Assembly: GCF_041081105.1 (NCBI RefSeq)
Contig: NZ_CP163528.1
Span: 4,650,001-4,714,000 of the forward strand
Reading direction: 5' to 3'
DNA from: Promicromonospora sp. Populi
Lineage (GTDB): Bacteria > Actinomycetota > Actinomycetes > Actinomycetales > Cellulomonadaceae
DNA: 64,000 nucleotides
Part shown: positions 1 through 8,348 of the stretch, one piece after another
Position numbering within the stretch: the first letter of the stretch is position 1
Layout: each line of letters begins with the position of its first letter
Made by a program: the position numbers and the translations under genes
The notes under the pieces: model-generated
Told to the model about the DNA's origin: nothing
Seen by the model: only the letters and a program-made list of their open reading frames with translations
Databases searched by the model: none

Positions 1-929
1 CTGCACCGTCCGCGCCGATCAGCAGGACGAGGAGTCCGCCCTGCGCGGGATCGCCGAGGCTGCGGAGATCGCGGCTGCGGCCGACGTGGCGATCGTCGTC
101 GTGGGCGATCGTGCGGGACTCTTCGGCAGGGGGACCAGCGGGGAGGGGAGCGACACCGACAACCCGGTGCTGCCGGGCCGGCAGGGCGAGCTGGTGGATG
201 CGGTGCTCGCCACCGGGACGCCGGTAGTCCTGGTCCTGGTCACCGGCCGTCCGTACCCGCTCAGCCGGTGGTCGGGTCGGGTGGCGGCCCTCGTGCAGTC
301 CTTCTTCCCCGGCGAGGAGGGCGGCCCGGCCGTGGCCGGCGTCCTGAGCGGGCGCATCAACCCGAGTGGCCGCCTGCCCGTCAGCCTCCCGTTCGGCTCC
401 GGCGCGCATCCCTACTTCTACCTCACGCCGCGGCTCGGCGGGCTCACGCCGATCTCGGCCATCGATCCCGCACCGGAGTTCCCGTTCGGGCACGGGCTCT
501 CGTACACGACGTTCGCGCGCAGCGCGCTGAGCGTCACTGCGGACACCTGGACCACTGCCGGCACGATGCAGGTGACGGCGCAGGTCACGAACACCGGAGA
601 CCGGGCCGGTGCCGACGTCGTGCAGCTCTACGTGCGGGACGAGTACGCGTCGGTCACCCGGCCGATGCGGCAGCTCATCGGGTGGGCGCGGGTCGAGCTC
701 GACGCGGGTGAGTCGGCCGAGGTCTCGTTCGAGGTGCCGGCGCTGGCTTGCGCTGGTCTCGCGCGAGCTGCGCTGGCAGGTGGAGCCCGGGGCGTTCACG
801 TTCACGATCGCCGGGACCGCGGCGGCGGACGGCCTCTCCGAGCGGGTTGTGCTTGATGGTCCGACGGTTGTGCTCGACCAGGACCGCCCGCTGGTCACGA
901 GCGTCGACGTCCGCCGCGCGGTGCCGTGA
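1..929 (+). pseudogene. GH3 beta-glycosidase, C-terminal part, frameshifted
   Basis: This is the C-terminal part of a glycoside hydrolase family 3 enzyme (beta-glucosidase/beta-xylosidase type); the N-terminal catalytic barrel lies before the window. The frame starting at base 2 gives the alpha/beta sandwich (AIVVVGD, GEEGGPAVAGVLSG, NPSGRLPVSLP, FPFGHGLSYTTF) and then a fibronectin-III-like domain (NTGDRAGADVVQLYV). After FEVPA, near base 745, the homologous reading jumps by one frame and resumes as LALVSRELRWQVEPGAF, ending at a TGA at 927-929. The frame-2 reading instead ends at 856 in unrelated residues. The shift looks like a small indel, either real or a sequencing error. It sits directly upstream of sugar-oxidation genes, so the intact enzyme would supply monosaccharide to them. 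Confidence 0.8.
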
Positions 930-943
930 GGAGCGGAGCGACG

Positions 944-1993
944 ATGCGTGCCGCGCGCTGGCATGCGCGCGGCGACGTCCGCATCGAGGACGTGCCGGTA
1001 CCCGTCGTCCGAGCGCCGCACGAGCTCGTCCTGGCGGTCGAGTGGTGCGGCATCTGCGGCAGCGACCTCGAGGAGTACCGCAGTGGGCCGATCTCGGTGC
1101 CCGTGACTCCGCATCCGCGCCGCGGGTCGGCGGCGCCGATCGTCCTGGGCCACGAGTTCGTCGGCCGGGTGCACACGGCGGCCGACGACGGCACCGGGCC
1201 GGCGGTGGGAACACTGGTGGTCCCGGACGTGGTCCTCGGCTGCGGCGAGTGCCGGTGGTGCCTGCGGCACGAGGAAGGGCTGTGCGAGACGCTCGCGGTG
1301 CGCGGCCAGACCGAGGACGGCGGGCTCGCCCGATACGCCGTCGCGGACGCCCGGACCTGTCTTGTGGTGCCCGACGGCGTGACCGCTCAGCAGGCGGCCC
1401 TGGTCGAGCCCGCCTCGGTCGCGGTCCGGGCGATCCGCAAGCTCGACGCCGTCATCGGTGCCCGCGTGGCCGTCGTCGGCGGCGGGACGATCGGTCAGCT
1501 CGTCGCTCGCGTTGCCCTGGCGGCCGGGGCGACGGTCGGCCTGGTGGTCGACACCCGGGCGTCTCGCCGAGAGCTCGCCGAGCGCTCCGGCGTGGCACGC
1601 GGTCTCTCACCGGACGAGGCGGCGGCTCTCGTCGACCCCCGTGCCGGATTCGACGCCGTGTTCGAGTGCAGCGGCGCGGACGGGGCGCTCGCGCTCGCGA
1701 TCGACCTCACCCGGCGCGGCGGGACGATCGTCGCGCTCGGCATCCGTGCCGACGCGGACCGGCTCGACTCGACGGCACTGGTGCTGACCGAGAAGCGCAT
1801 CCTCGGGTCCGCCGCCCACCTGTGGGACGAGGACTCGGCGCCGGCGCTGAACCTGATCGCGGAGGGCAGGGTGCTCGTCGACGACCTCATCACCCATCGC
1901 ATCCCCCTCGACGAGGTGGTCGCCGGCGGGTTCGAGATGCTCGGCGATCCCGGCCGCGACGTGCTGAAGGTACTCGTTGACTGCCGAGGCTGA
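944..1993 (+). CDS. zinc-dependent medium-chain sugar/polyol dehydrogenase
   Basis: This is an NAD(P)-dependent medium-chain dehydrogenase/reductase with the GroES-like zinc fold, close to threonine/sorbitol/butanediol dehydrogenases. Visible are the catalytic zinc Cys (EWCGICGSDLEEY), the GHEFVG motif, the structural-zinc cysteines (LGCGECRWCLRHEEGLCE) and the Rossmann motif VVGGGTIGQLVARVAL. The ATG at 944 follows a GAGGAG at 928-933. A GTG at 926 would overlap the GH3 stop and is a longer alternative. The end overlaps the next gene by 17 bases, so the two are translationally coupled. With a lactonase and two dehydratases downstream, the likely role is oxidation of a free sugar (pentose or hexose) to its lactone. 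The exact substrate cannot be read from the sequence. Confidence 0.85.
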   Translation: MRAARWHARGDVRIEDVPVPVVRAPHELVLAVEWCGICGSDLEEYRSGPISVPVTPHPRRGSAAPIVLGHEFVGRVHTAADDGTGPAVGTLVVPDVVLGCGECRWCLRHEEGLCETLAVRGQTEDGGLARYAVADARTCLVVPDGVTAQQAALVEPASVAVRAIRKLDAVIGARVAVVGGGTIGQLVARVALAAGATVGLVVDTRASRRELAERSGVARGLSPDEAAALVDPRAGFDAVFECSGADGALALAIDLTRRGGTIVALGIRADADRLDSTALVLTEKRILGSAAHLWDEDSAPALNLIAEGRVLVDDLITHRIPLDEVVAGGFEMLGDPGRDVLKVLVDCRG

Positions 1994-3134
1994 CCCGATC
2001 GCGAGTGTCGACGTCTTCACGACCTTCGGCGGGGTGCGGAACTGGACCTTCGTGCGCGTGGAGACCCGGTCCGGAGTGCACGGCTGGGGCGAGGCATCGA
2101 CTGAGATGTGGGAGCGAACGGTCGAGGCCGCGGTGCGCGAGCTCGGCGACCGGCTGATCGGCCACGACGCCCTCGCGAGCGAGAGCGTCTGGCAGCGCGC
2201 CACCCGGCACGGCTTCTGGCGCGGCGGGGTGATCCTCTCGACCGCCGTCGCTGCGATCGACATCGCCCTGTGGGACATCCGCGGCAAGCACCTCGGTGTC
2301 CCCGTGCACCGGCTGCTCGGCGGACCCACTCGCGAGTGGGTCCCCACCTACCGGCACGTCGGGATCTACGACGCCGACGCCCTGGCCGACGAGGCGACCC
2401 GGCTGGCCGAGTCCGGCGTCCGGACGATGAAGACCGGCGCCTGGGTGGCGGACAGCACGCTCCCCGAACGCGAGCGGATCACCCGCGCCACCCGACGGCT
2501 CGCCGCGCTCCGCGCCGCGGTCGGAGACGACATCGAGATCCTCGTCGACAACCACGGGCGCGCGCGCCCGGACGAGGCCATCCGGTACATCAACGCCATC
2601 GCCGACTACCGTCCGTCATGGATCGAGGAGCCGATCGCCCCGGAACAGCCCGAGCTCATCGCACCGGTCGCCGAGGCAGCGCGCCGGCACGGCATCTCCC
2701 TCGCCTTCGGTGAGCGCCTGTTCTCCCGCAGCGAGTTCCGGGCACCGCTCGAGAGCGGGCTCGTCGACATCGTCCAACCGGACCTGTGCCACGCGGGCGG
2801 GATCACCGAGACCCTGAAGATCGCGGCGCTCGCGGACACGTACCGCGTCGACATCGCCCCGCACAATCCGGCCGGCCCGGTCTCGACGGCTGCCGCCGCG
2901 CACGTCGCGCTCGCGGTACCGAACTTCCGCATCCTTGAGCTCTGCCCCGACGAGCCGCGGCGGACCGAGATCGTGCACGAGCCGTGGGAGATCCTGCCGG
3001 ACCGGCTCGTCGTCCCGGATCGACCGGGTCTCGGCGTCGACCTCGACATCGACGCCCTGCGTGCGGTGCCGGCCCACCCCATCAGTGTTCCGCGCGAGGC
3101 GTATCGCGCGGACGGCTCGATCGCCGACGTCTGA
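1977..3134 (+). CDS. enolase-superfamily sugar-acid dehydratase (MR/MLE, galactonate dehydratase-like)
   Basis: A 385-residue member of the mandelate racemase/muconate lactonizing family. An N-terminal capping domain contains the typical AAIDIALWDIRGK segment, and the barrel carries the three metal ligands in VDNHGR, WIEEP and FGERL. The later IVQPDLCHAGG strand and the APHNPAGP histidine motif are typical of the D-galactonate dehydratase subgroup. Such enzymes remove water from a C2-C3 diol of a sugar acid to give a 2-keto-3-deoxy acid. The start is a TTG at 1977 preceded by AAGG at 1967-1970; no better start exists. Placed between a dehydrogenase and a lactonase/FAH pair, it should be the first dehydratase of the pathway. 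The acid used (galactonate, xylonate, arabinonate or fuconate) is not determinable here. Confidence 0.85.
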   Translation: MTAEADPIASVDVFTTFGGVRNWTFVRVETRSGVHGWGEASTEMWERTVEAAVRELGDRLIGHDALASESVWQRATRHGFWRGGVILSTAVAAIDIALWDIRGKHLGVPVHRLLGGPTREWVPTYRHVGIYDADALADEATRLAESGVRTMKTGAWVADSTLPERERITRATRRLAALRAAVGDDIEILVDNHGRARPDEAIRYINAIADYRPSWIEEPIAPEQPELIAPVAEAARRHGISLAFGERLFSRSEFRAPLESGLVDIVQPDLCHAGGITETLKIAALADTYRVDIAPHNPAGPVSTAAAAHVALAVPNFRILELCPDEPRRTEIVHEPWEILPDRLVVPDRPGLGVDLDIDALRAVPAHPISVPREAYRADGSIADV

Positions 3135-3175
3135 TGAATCCGATCGTTACCCATCGATCAGAAGGAGAGGCAGCC

Positions 3176-4360
3176 ATGCCCAAGGCAGTCACCATGTGGG
3201 AGTTCTCGTGGCTCCTGCGTCGGTCAGGGGACCAGCGGGAGTACGCCGACATGCACCGAGTGCTGGACGAGCTCGTCGACCGCGGCTACGACGTCGTCCG
3301 CATCGACGCGTTCCCGCACCTGATCGCGGCGGATCAGAACGGCGTGCGCTCCGATCGCTTCTGGGTACATCCGCAGCCCGACCACTTCATGTGGGGTCCG
3401 CACGGGCGGAAGATCGAGGTGGTCGATCCGGCCGCGTCCCTCGCCGAGTTCGTGGCCGCGTGCCGGGATCGCGGCGTCTCGGTCGGCCTCTCGAGCTGGT
3501 TCAACGACGACGACGAGCACCGCCGGCTGCAGATCGGCGACACCGGCGACCTCGTGCGGGTCTGGCGGGAGACGCTGGAGTCGCTCGACCGGCGCGGGCT
3601 GCTCGACACGATCGAGTACGTCGACCTGTGCAACGAGTTCCCGCTCGACGACTGGCTCCCGCGGATGCACGAGCGGATCTTCGGGCGCCCGGAGGGCACG
3701 GAGCCGAGCGTCCCCGGCCAGGCCGCTGAGCCGACCGTCCCCGGCCAGGCCGTCGAAGGCGGCTGGGTCTGGTCGCCGGCGCAGCGCGCCGAGATCGAGA
3801 AGACCTTCGCCGGGGTCGCCGAGCTCAGGGCCACCTGGCCGGGGCTGCGGTACACGGTCTCGGTCGCTCCGGTGAGCGATTCCCTCTTTGACCTCGACTA
3901 CTCGGCGCTCGACCTGATCGACACGCACATCTGGTTGTCGAGCAACGTCGCCGAGTTCGCGGCGCTGACCAACTTCGCGCTCGAGGAGCACGGATTCCCC
4001 GGCGCGTGGCAGAAGCAGGTCGACAGCCTCGACGAGGTCTACTGGACCGACCCTGAGCGCTGGCACGGCCGGCTCCGCGAGGAGATGACGCGGTGGGCGG
4101 AGGTTTCCCGCCGCGACGGGAAACCGTTGTGGACCACCGAGGGGTGGTCGCACATCCTGCTCGACGACTTCACCGCGCCCAGCGGGCGGCACGCCTGGGA
4201 CTACGTGCGGGCCGTTGCGGAGGCGGTGATCCCGATCGCGCTGGAGCTGGGGTGGGAGGGCATCTGCACGTCGAACTTCGCCGAGCCGCACTTCGAGAAG
4301 AACTGGGCCGACGCGGCGTGGCACCGCCGGATGAACGCCCTGATCAGGGCCGGTGGCTGA
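3176..4360 (+). CDS. cellulase-like (sugar-binding, TIM-barrel) family protein
   Basis: A 394-residue protein without a signal peptide, so probably cytoplasmic. It resembles the sugar-binding cellulase-like family, with a glycosidase-type barrel: an early MWEFSWLLRR, then YDVVRIDAFPH, YVDLCNEFP (a probable acid/base Glu in CNEFP) and LWTTEGWSH (a probable nucleophile Glu) near the C terminus. This pattern suggests a retaining clan-A-like glycosidase, which is inference from motifs. The start ATG at 3176 has a good GAAGGAGAGG upstream. A short internal duplication (SVPGQAAEP then TVPGQAVEG, near bases 3709-3762) makes a flexible loop. Codon overlap with the next gene indicates operon membership, possibly cleaving an imported oligosaccharide. 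Confidence 0.7.
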   Translation: MPKAVTMWEFSWLLRRSGDQREYADMHRVLDELVDRGYDVVRIDAFPHLIAADQNGVRSDRFWVHPQPDHFMWGPHGRKIEVVDPAASLAEFVAACRDRGVSVGLSSWFNDDDEHRRLQIGDTGDLVRVWRETLESLDRRGLLDTIEYVDLCNEFPLDDWLPRMHERIFGRPEGTEPSVPGQAAEPTVPGQAVEGGWVWSPAQRAEIEKTFAGVAELRATWPGLRYTVSVAPVSDSLFDLDYSALDLIDTHIWLSSNVAEFAALTNFALEEHGFPGAWQKQVDSLDEVYWTDPERWHGRLREEMTRWAEVSRRDGKPLWTTEGWSHILLDDFTAPSGRHAWDYVRAVAEAVIPIALELGWEGICTSNFAEPHFEKNWADAAWHRRMNALIRAGG

Positions 4361-5219
4361 GCGCATGCACGTGGTCCGGCTCACCGAGAGCGTCGCGACC
4401 CACGGTGAAGGCCCCGCGTGGGCGCCGGGTTGGGCGGGGCCGCGCTTCGTCGACATGCTGCGCGGCGACGTGCTGGAGCTGCGGCCGGACGGCGGCGTCG
4501 ACCGCCGGAACGTCGACGCGTCCGTCGCGGCGCTGGTGCGGCCGCGCCGTGCGGGCGGCTGGGTGGTCGCGACCAGGCACGGCCTGGCCTACGCGGACGC
4601 CGACGACCTGCACGCGCCGCTGCGACCGGGGCCGCAGCTCTGGAGCGACGAGGACGTGCGGGCCAACGAGGGCGCCTGCGCGCCCGACGGCGCTCTCTTT
4701 CTCGGTTCCATGGCCTGGGACGGCGCGGCCAGGCGCGGGTCGGTGGTGCGCGTCGCGCCCGACGGCGGACGGGCGACGGTGATCGAAGACGTCACGATCT
4801 CGAACGGGCTCGGCTGGACGGAGACGGGGGAGTCGGCCTTCTACGTCGACACCGCGACGGGCACGATCGACGTGTTCGACTGGTCGCCCGCTTCTGGCCT
4901 GGCCCGTCGACGTCCATGGGCGCGTGTCGACGAGGGGGGAGCGGACGGCCTTGCCGTCGACACACAGAATGGTGTCTGGGTCGCCCTGTTCGGTCGCGGT
5001 CGGGTGCACCGCTACGACTCCGACGGCCGGCTCGACGCGGTCATCGAGACACCGGTGCGGCAACCGACCGCCCTCGCCTTCGTGGGCGAAGAGCGGGATC
5101 GCCTGATCTGCACGACCTCCCGGTATGCGCTCGTTGACCCCGAGCCTGATGCGGGCGCAGTGTTCGAGATCATCGGACACGGTGCGCGCGGCGCCCGCGT
5201 GCACGCTTTCGCCGGCTGA
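4353..5219 (+). CDS. SMP-30/gluconolactonase family sugar lactonase
   Basis: A beta-propeller lactonase of about 288 residues that should hydrolyse the aldonolactone made by the upstream dehydrogenase. The divalent-metal ligands of the family are visible as Glu in HGEGPAW, Asn in TISNGLGW and Asp in GADGLAVD. The GTG at 4353 overlaps the previous stop by 8 bases; the ATG at 4365 (MHVVRLTES) is an equally plausible start and fits family N termini well. It lies between a cellulase-like gene and an FAH-family gene. The order dehydrogenase, dehydratase, lactonase, FAH enzyme supports an oxidative, non-phosphorylated sugar route. Substrate chirality is unknown. Confidence 0.85.
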   Translation: MAERMHVVRLTESVATHGEGPAWAPGWAGPRFVDMLRGDVLELRPDGGVDRRNVDASVAALVRPRRAGGWVVATRHGLAYADADDLHAPLRPGPQLWSDEDVRANEGACAPDGALFLGSMAWDGAARRGSVVRVAPDGGRATVIEDVTISNGLGWTETGESAFYVDTATGTIDVFDWSPASGLARRRPWARVDEGGADGLAVDTQNGVWVALFGRGRVHRYDSDGRLDAVIETPVRQPTALAFVGEERDRLICTTSRYALVDPEPDAGAVFEIIGHGARGARVHAFAG

Positions 5220-5262
5220 TCGCACTCCGCCACCATCCGCTCAGAGACCCCAGGGAGACCAC

Positions 5263-6447
5263 ATGACCACCCCCGACTGGACGGGCGGTGCCGCAGCGGC
5301 GCTGCCCACGGATGCCGCCGACGCCGCGCTGTTCGGTCGAGTGCACGTTCCGGGCAGGGGCCCTCGGGTCGTCACGGTCCGCGGGGGAGAGATCGTGGAC
5401 GTGTCGGACGCGTTTCCGACGGCACGTGCGCTCACCGAGAACGCCGACCCCGCTACCGCCCTCCGCGCAGCGGCCGGTCCGGTGCTCGGATCTGTCGACG
5501 CGCTGCTCGCGAACACCGTGCCCGAGCATCGGGACCGGACAGCGCCGTGGCTGCTCAGCCCGATCGACCTGCATGTCGTGAAGGCGGCCGGAGTCACGTT
5601 CCCCGTCTCGATGATCGAGCGGGTGATCGAGGAGCGCGCCGGCGGCGACTCCTCCCGAGCGGAGGAGAACCGGGCCACGATCGCAGCGGTGCTCGGTGAC
5701 GACCTGCAGTCCCTGGTTCCCGGGTCCGAGGAGGCGGCGCGGCTGAAGCACTACCTCCAGGAGCAGGGACTGTGGAGCCAGTACCTCGAGGTCGGCATCG
5801 GCCCGGACGCCGAGGTGTTCACGAAAGCGCCCGTGCTGTCCACGGTCGGCACCGCGGTCGATGTCGGCGTGAGCGAGATCTCCGCCTGGAACAACCCGGA
5901 ACCGGAGGTCGTGCTCGTCGTCGCCTCGCAGGGCCGGATCGTGGGCGCGACCCTCGGCAACGACGTCAACCTCCGCGATGTCGAGGGCCGGAGCGCACTG
6001 CTGCTGCCCCGCGCGAAGGACAACAACGCCTCCGCGGCGCTGGGGCCGTTCGTTCGGCTCTTTGACGACCGATTCACCATCGAGCACGTTCGCTCGGCGC
6101 AGGTGGTTCTGCGCATCGAGGGTGCGGACGGCTTTGTGCTGGACGGCACCTCGGACCTGGGCCTCATCAGCCGCGATCCGGAGAGCCTGGTGGCACAGAC
6201 GCTGGGCCCGCACCATCAGTATCCCGACGGATTTGTGCTGTATCTCGGGACCCTTTTTGCTCCGACGGCCGACCGCGACGGGCCCGGCCAAGGCTTCACG
6301 CATCACCTGGGCGACATCGTGCGGATCAGCGCTCCGCGCCTCGGCACGCTGGTGAACCGGGTGGCGCACAGCGAGAGCCTCCCGCCGTGGACCTACGGGA
6401 TCGCCGACCTGATCGCCGACCTCGCCGCGCAGCACGCGGAGCGCTGA
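5263..6447 (+). CDS. FAH-family 2-keto-3-deoxy sugar-acid dehydratase/hydrolase (XylX-like)
   Basis: A 394-residue fumarylacetoacetate hydrolase-superfamily protein. The C-terminal catalytic fold shows the metal-binding Glu pair in WNNPEPEVVLVV and Asp in GNDVNLRDVEGRS, followed by PRAKDNNASAALGPF. This longer two-domain form resembles the 2-keto-3-deoxy-D-xylonate/L-arabinonate dehydratases of Weimberg pathways (Caulobacter XylX type), which yield alpha-ketoglutarate semialdehyde. It could also be a hydrolase on a diketo acid. The start ATG 5263 follows CAGGGAGACC; a longer reading to 5125 overlaps the lactonase and lacks support. It closes the operon. No semialdehyde dehydrogenase or aldolase is present in the window, so the final step must be encoded elsewhere, perhaps upstream. 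Confidence 0.8.
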   Translation: MTTPDWTGGAAAALPTDAADAALFGRVHVPGRGPRVVTVRGGEIVDVSDAFPTARALTENADPATALRAAAGPVLGSVDALLANTVPEHRDRTAPWLLSPIDLHVVKAAGVTFPVSMIERVIEERAGGDSSRAEENRATIAAVLGDDLQSLVPGSEEAARLKHYLQEQGLWSQYLEVGIGPDAEVFTKAPVLSTVGTAVDVGVSEISAWNNPEPEVVLVVASQGRIVGATLGNDVNLRDVEGRSALLLPRAKDNNASAALGPFVRLFDDRFTIEHVRSAQVVLRIEGADGFVLDGTSDLGLISRDPESLVAQTLGPHHQYPDGFVLYLGTLFAPTADRDGPGQGFTHHLGDIVRISAPRLGTLVNRVAHSESLPPWTYGIADLIADLAAQHAER

Positions 6448-6691
6448 CCCGCTCGCGGCCGACTGCCGCAGCGGTGGCAACGGTGTTTTGTGTGCTTCTG
6501 TCTCGCGCTCGGTGGCCGCCCGGTCCATGGGAGTAGGTGGCGTTGCTCACGCCCTCGCCGCATAACCCCTGGTCAGGAGGCCGGGGAGTGGCGCGCCGGG
6601 TGGCTTAACCCTGCAGGAATCGCGGTGACACGCCTCGGAAAAGCCCGGGGGAAACGATCGTGGCTCAGCGCACTCCGGAGGGAATCCCAAC
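6448..6691. other. intergenic leader before the ABC importer operon
   Basis: There are about 244 bases between the sugar operon and the ABC importer genes, with no convincing ORF. The last part carries the CCGGAGGG ribosome-binding site for the ATPase gene. The middle is very G/C-rich with several possible short pairings around GGTGGCTTAACCC, but I could not match it to a known riboswitch class. It is the natural place for the promoter of the 6692-12412 operon and for binding of the GntR regulator encoded at its far end. No clear operator palindrome was found. Confidence 0.4.
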
Positions 6692-7471
6692 ATGACGAGC
6701 GCACTCGAGGCGACCGGGATCGGCAAGACCTACTACACGACCGACGGCCCGCTCACGGTGCTCGACGACCTGGCCTTCCACGCCGACCGGGGTGAGCTCG
6801 TCTCCTTCGTCGGGCCCAGCGGCTGCGGCAAGTCGACGCTCTTCAACGTGATCACCGGCCTGCTCGCCCCGAGCACCGGGACCATCCGGGTGCACGGGGA
6901 GGACACCACCGGCAGGACCTCGCCGTCGATCGGATACGTGCTGCAGAAGGACCTGCTCTTTCCCTGGCGCACCGTGATGGAGAACGTGATCCTCGGTCTC
7001 GAGGTCAACGGGGTCAAGAAGCGCGAGGCACGGCTCAGGGCCGCGCGCCTCTTCGAGACCTACAACCTCACCGGCTTCGAGGACAAGTACCCCGCCTCGC
7101 TCTCCGGCGGCATGAAACAGCGTGCCGCGCTCATGCGCACCATGGTCCTGGACCCGGACATCATCCTGATGGACGAGGCGTACAAGGCGCTGGACTACCC
7201 GCTGAAGATCGCCCTGGAGAGCGAGCTGCTCCAGACCGCGCGCGCCGCGGACAAGACGGTCATCTTCGTCACCCACGACATCGAGGAAGCCGTCACGATG
7301 TCGGACCGCGTCTACGTGATGAAGGCCCGCCCCGGTCAGATCGTCCAGGAGATCCAGGTCGACCTCGGCACGGACAGCACCGACATCAACGAACGCAGGC
7401 TGTCGCCGCGCTTCAACGACTACTACGAGCTGATCTGGCGCAGCATCGGCCAGCTCCCAGCAGCCGCATGA
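6692..7471 (+). CDS. ABC transporter ATP-binding protein (SsuB/TauB-like)
   Basis: The cytoplasmic ATPase of a nitrate/sulfonate/taurine/thiamine-precursor type importer, 259 residues. Walker A is GPSGCGKST (residues 41-49), the Q-loop is YVLQKDLLFPWRTV, the signature is LSGGMKQR, and the switch His lies in FVTHDIEEAVTMSDR. Walker B reads IILMDE, but the following D-loop region is AYKALDYPLK where most homologues have PFGALDAQTR, so the conserved Pro after the catalytic Glu is replaced by Ala. Catalytic residues are otherwise intact. The stop overlaps the permease start by four bases. Start ATG 6692 has CGGAGGGAATCCC upstream. Confidence 0.9.
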   Translation: MTSALEATGIGKTYYTTDGPLTVLDDLAFHADRGELVSFVGPSGCGKSTLFNVITGLLAPSTGTIRVHGEDTTGRTSPSIGYVLQKDLLFPWRTVMENVILGLEVNGVKKREARLRAARLFETYNLTGFEDKYPASLSGGMKQRAALMRTMVLDPDIILMDEAYKALDYPLKIALESELLQTARAADKTVIFVTHDIEEAVTMSDRVYVMKARPGQIVQEIQVDLGTDSTDINERRLSPRFNDYYELIWRSIGQLPAAA

Positions 7472-8343
7472 GCGCGACGAGAACTGGAGACGACATGACC
7501 GCCATCGCACAGGTCGCTGTGCCGCACACCGACCGGAAGCCGGTCCGGACAGGTGCCGCACCTGCCGCCCGACCCGCCTCGCCCGCACGCCGGCGCATCG
7601 TCCTCCATGCCACGCAGGTATCGATCGTCGTGGTCCTGCTCGCGGCGTGGGAGATCGGCGCGAACACCGGAGCCGTGAGCCGGTTCCTCTTCGCCAGCCC
7701 GAGCATGATCTGGGAGGTGCTGCGGCTGCGCATCGTGTCCGGCGAGCTGTTCGTCGACATCGGCACGACCACCCTTGAGGTCCTGCTCGGCTTCGTCGTC
7801 GGCGCGGTCGGCGGCTCGGTGCTCGGGCTGCTGCTCTGGTACTCCAAGTGGGTCGCCGACCTCACCGCCCCGTTCATCGCGGCGATCGGTGCCATCCCGG
7901 TCCTGGCCATCGCGCCCATGACCATCATCTGGTTCGGCACCGAGATCACCTCCAAGGTTGTCATCGTCGCGTTCTCCTGCGTGGTCGTGTCGCTCACCTC
8001 GTCGTATCGAGGCGCACAGCGCACCGACACCGACCTCCTGAACCTGATGCGCTCGTTCGGCGCGTCGCGCACCCAGACGTTCCTCAAGCTCGTGGTGCCG
8101 TCGGCGATGACCTGGGTGGTCTCGGGTCTGAAGCTGAACGTCGGCTTCGCGATCGTCGGCGCGATCGTCGGCGAGTACATCACCTCGGACGCCGGCGTGG
8201 GACACATGATCCTGCTCGGTAGCTCCAACTTCAGCGTCAACATCGTGCTCGCCGGAGTCGCCGTGGTGATGGTGATGGTGCTCGTTCTCACCCTTGCCGT
8301 CTCGGCCCTTGAGCGGCTCATCCTGAACTGGGAAAGGTCCTGA
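7468..8343 (+). CDS. ABC transporter permease (SsuC/TauC-like)
   Basis: An inner-membrane permease of about 291 residues with roughly six transmembrane segments, beginning with VSIVVVLLAAWEIGANTG. The binding-protein-dependent transport signature is seen as SFGASRTQTFLKLVVPSAMTWVVSGLKL, the loop that docks on the ATPase. It belongs to the BPD_transp_1 group that works with SsuA/NMT1-type binding proteins. The ATG at 7468 overlaps the ATPase stop (ATGA); the ATG at 7495 with GGAGAC upstream is an alternative that removes nine residues. The lipoprotein gene follows after five bases, giving a complete ABC importer. Confidence 0.9.
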   Translation: MSATRTGDDMTAIAQVAVPHTDRKPVRTGAAPAARPASPARRRIVLHATQVSIVVVLLAAWEIGANTGAVSRFLFASPSMIWEVLRLRIVSGELFVDIGTTTLEVLLGFVVGAVGGSVLGLLLWYSKWVADLTAPFIAAIGAIPVLAIAPMTIIWFGTEITSKVVIVAFSCVVVSLTSSYRGAQRTDTDLLNLMRSFGASRTQTFLKLVVPSAMTWVVSGLKLNVGFAIVGAIVGEYITSDAGVGHMILLGSSNFSVNIVLAGVAVVMVMVLVLTLAVSALERLILNWERS

Positions 8344-8348
8344 CAACC

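Noticed and set aside
6448..6691. Possible riboswitch before the NMT1/THI5-like importer
   Set aside because: The leader is G/C-rich and could fold, but I could not match thiamine, guanidine, SAM or other known conserved cores.
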